A stretch of 64,000 nt of DNA from Ruegeria haliotis (GTDB taxonomy: Bacteria; Pseudomonadota; Alphaproteobacteria; Rhodobacterales; Rhodobacteraceae). The notes beneath the pieces were generated by a model. It did not search any database, was not told the origin of the DNA, and saw nothing but the letters and a program-made list of their open reading frames with translations. Where the stretch lies: assembly GCF_013377785.1 (NCBI RefSeq), contig NZ_JABXWT010000002.1:521143-585142 (forward strand). The letters are read 5' to 3'. The translations under genes and the position numbers were made by a program. Below, in pieces: positions 63,816-64,000 of this stretch; positions within the stretch are counted from its first letter, which is position 1; every line of letters starts with the position of its first letter.

Positions 63816-64000
63816 TCAATCCGGCGATTGCGCAGCGTCGCGACCATATCGGCTGATCATCATCTCAACACTGCTTTCTATGGTCTCGGCCATTTCAGGT
63901 GGGCTAAGCACCGCGCCCGTGAACAACATAGGCCAGAACGCACGGGCTTTGATCAGGCCTATGAACTCTCGCCCAGCTTGCTCTGGATCATTGATCTGCA
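63816..64000 (-). CDS. TetR-family regulator, C-terminal fragment at window edge
   Basis: Sixty codons to a TGA at 63816-63818 reading from the window edge: QINDPEQAGREF, IGLIKARAFWPML, then SPPEMAETIESSVEMMISRYG. This is the C-terminal ligand-binding helix pattern of AefR/AcrR-like TetR proteins. The DNA-binding N-terminus lies outside the window. The target cannot be assigned. Confidence 0.7.
   Translation of the reverse strand, partial: QINDPEQAGREFIGLIKARAFWPMLFTGAVLSPPEMAETIESSVEMMISRYGRDAAQSPD

Overview
The window looks like a chromosomal segment of a marine Roseobacter-group alphaproteobacterium (Rhodobacteraceae), probably Ruegeria or a close relative. The basis is moderately high GC, many Rhodobacterales-type genes (heterotetrameric sarcosine oxidase soxBDAG, DMSP lyase dddP, DUF6314, DUF1289, DUF2147, DUF1223, a heme-dependent N-demethylase-like DUF3445 protein), and a DddP whose six metal-binding residues fall at the residue numbers I recall for the Ruegeria lacuscaerulensis enzyme. 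No search was run, so the genus is an inference.

Layout. 1-5 kb: a partial porin, the NAD(P)HX repair enzyme nnr, and the nitrogen pair glnB-glnA ending in a strong terminator. 5-12 kb: a lytic transglycosylase, an unknown membrane protein, a DUF3445 gene divergent from dddP, a hydrolase-OsmC fusion and two small exported proteins. 12-23 kb: bioY, a DUF6314 pair, purB, a TPR protein, an orphan FliG-like protein, an LpxL-like acyltransferase, DUF1223, acnA, a frameshifted truncated globin and an SDR. 23-30 kb: two long minus-strand runs, ccmABCDG (cytochrome c maturation) and yajC-secD-secF-tauE-Mth938 (protein export). 30-44 kb: an MscS channel, serS, a helix-hairpin-helix protein with a histone-H1-like tail, a fatty acid desaturase, the yfgM-like/bamB-like/der group in the same order as E. 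coli, and a two-gene RND efflux operon. 44-52 kb: DUF2147, an Atm1-type ABC exporter, a LysM protein, a LOG-family enzyme, a host-attachment family protein, sodB, an FkbM methyltransferase and a convergent pair of paralogous exported proteins. 52-60 kb: soxBDAG on the minus strand, divergent from ccmI-ruvX-DUF1289. 60-64 kb: a tandem SpoIIAA-like protein, a probable Fe(II)/2-oxoglutarate oxygenase, a second TauE/SafE permease, a dihydrouridine synthase and the C-terminal part of a TetR regulator.

The content is mostly core metabolism with a marine methylated-compound theme: DddP cleaves DMSP, SoxBDAG demethylates sarcosine (the last step of glycine betaine breakdown), and the DUF3445 protein belongs to a heme N-demethylase-type family. 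I saw no rRNA, intact tRNA, IS element, prophage or CRISPR array. The best unexplained signals are a 13-bp inverted repeat enclosing a further foldable segment in a gene-poor gap (59918-59995), a 9-bp-arm operator-like repeat between soxB and ccmI (57608-57631), a 7-bp-arm repeat between the DUF3445 gene and dddP (7908-7930), a globin gene broken in a homopolymer, an LpxL-like protein lacking its catalytic acid, and several small genes below usual annotation size.
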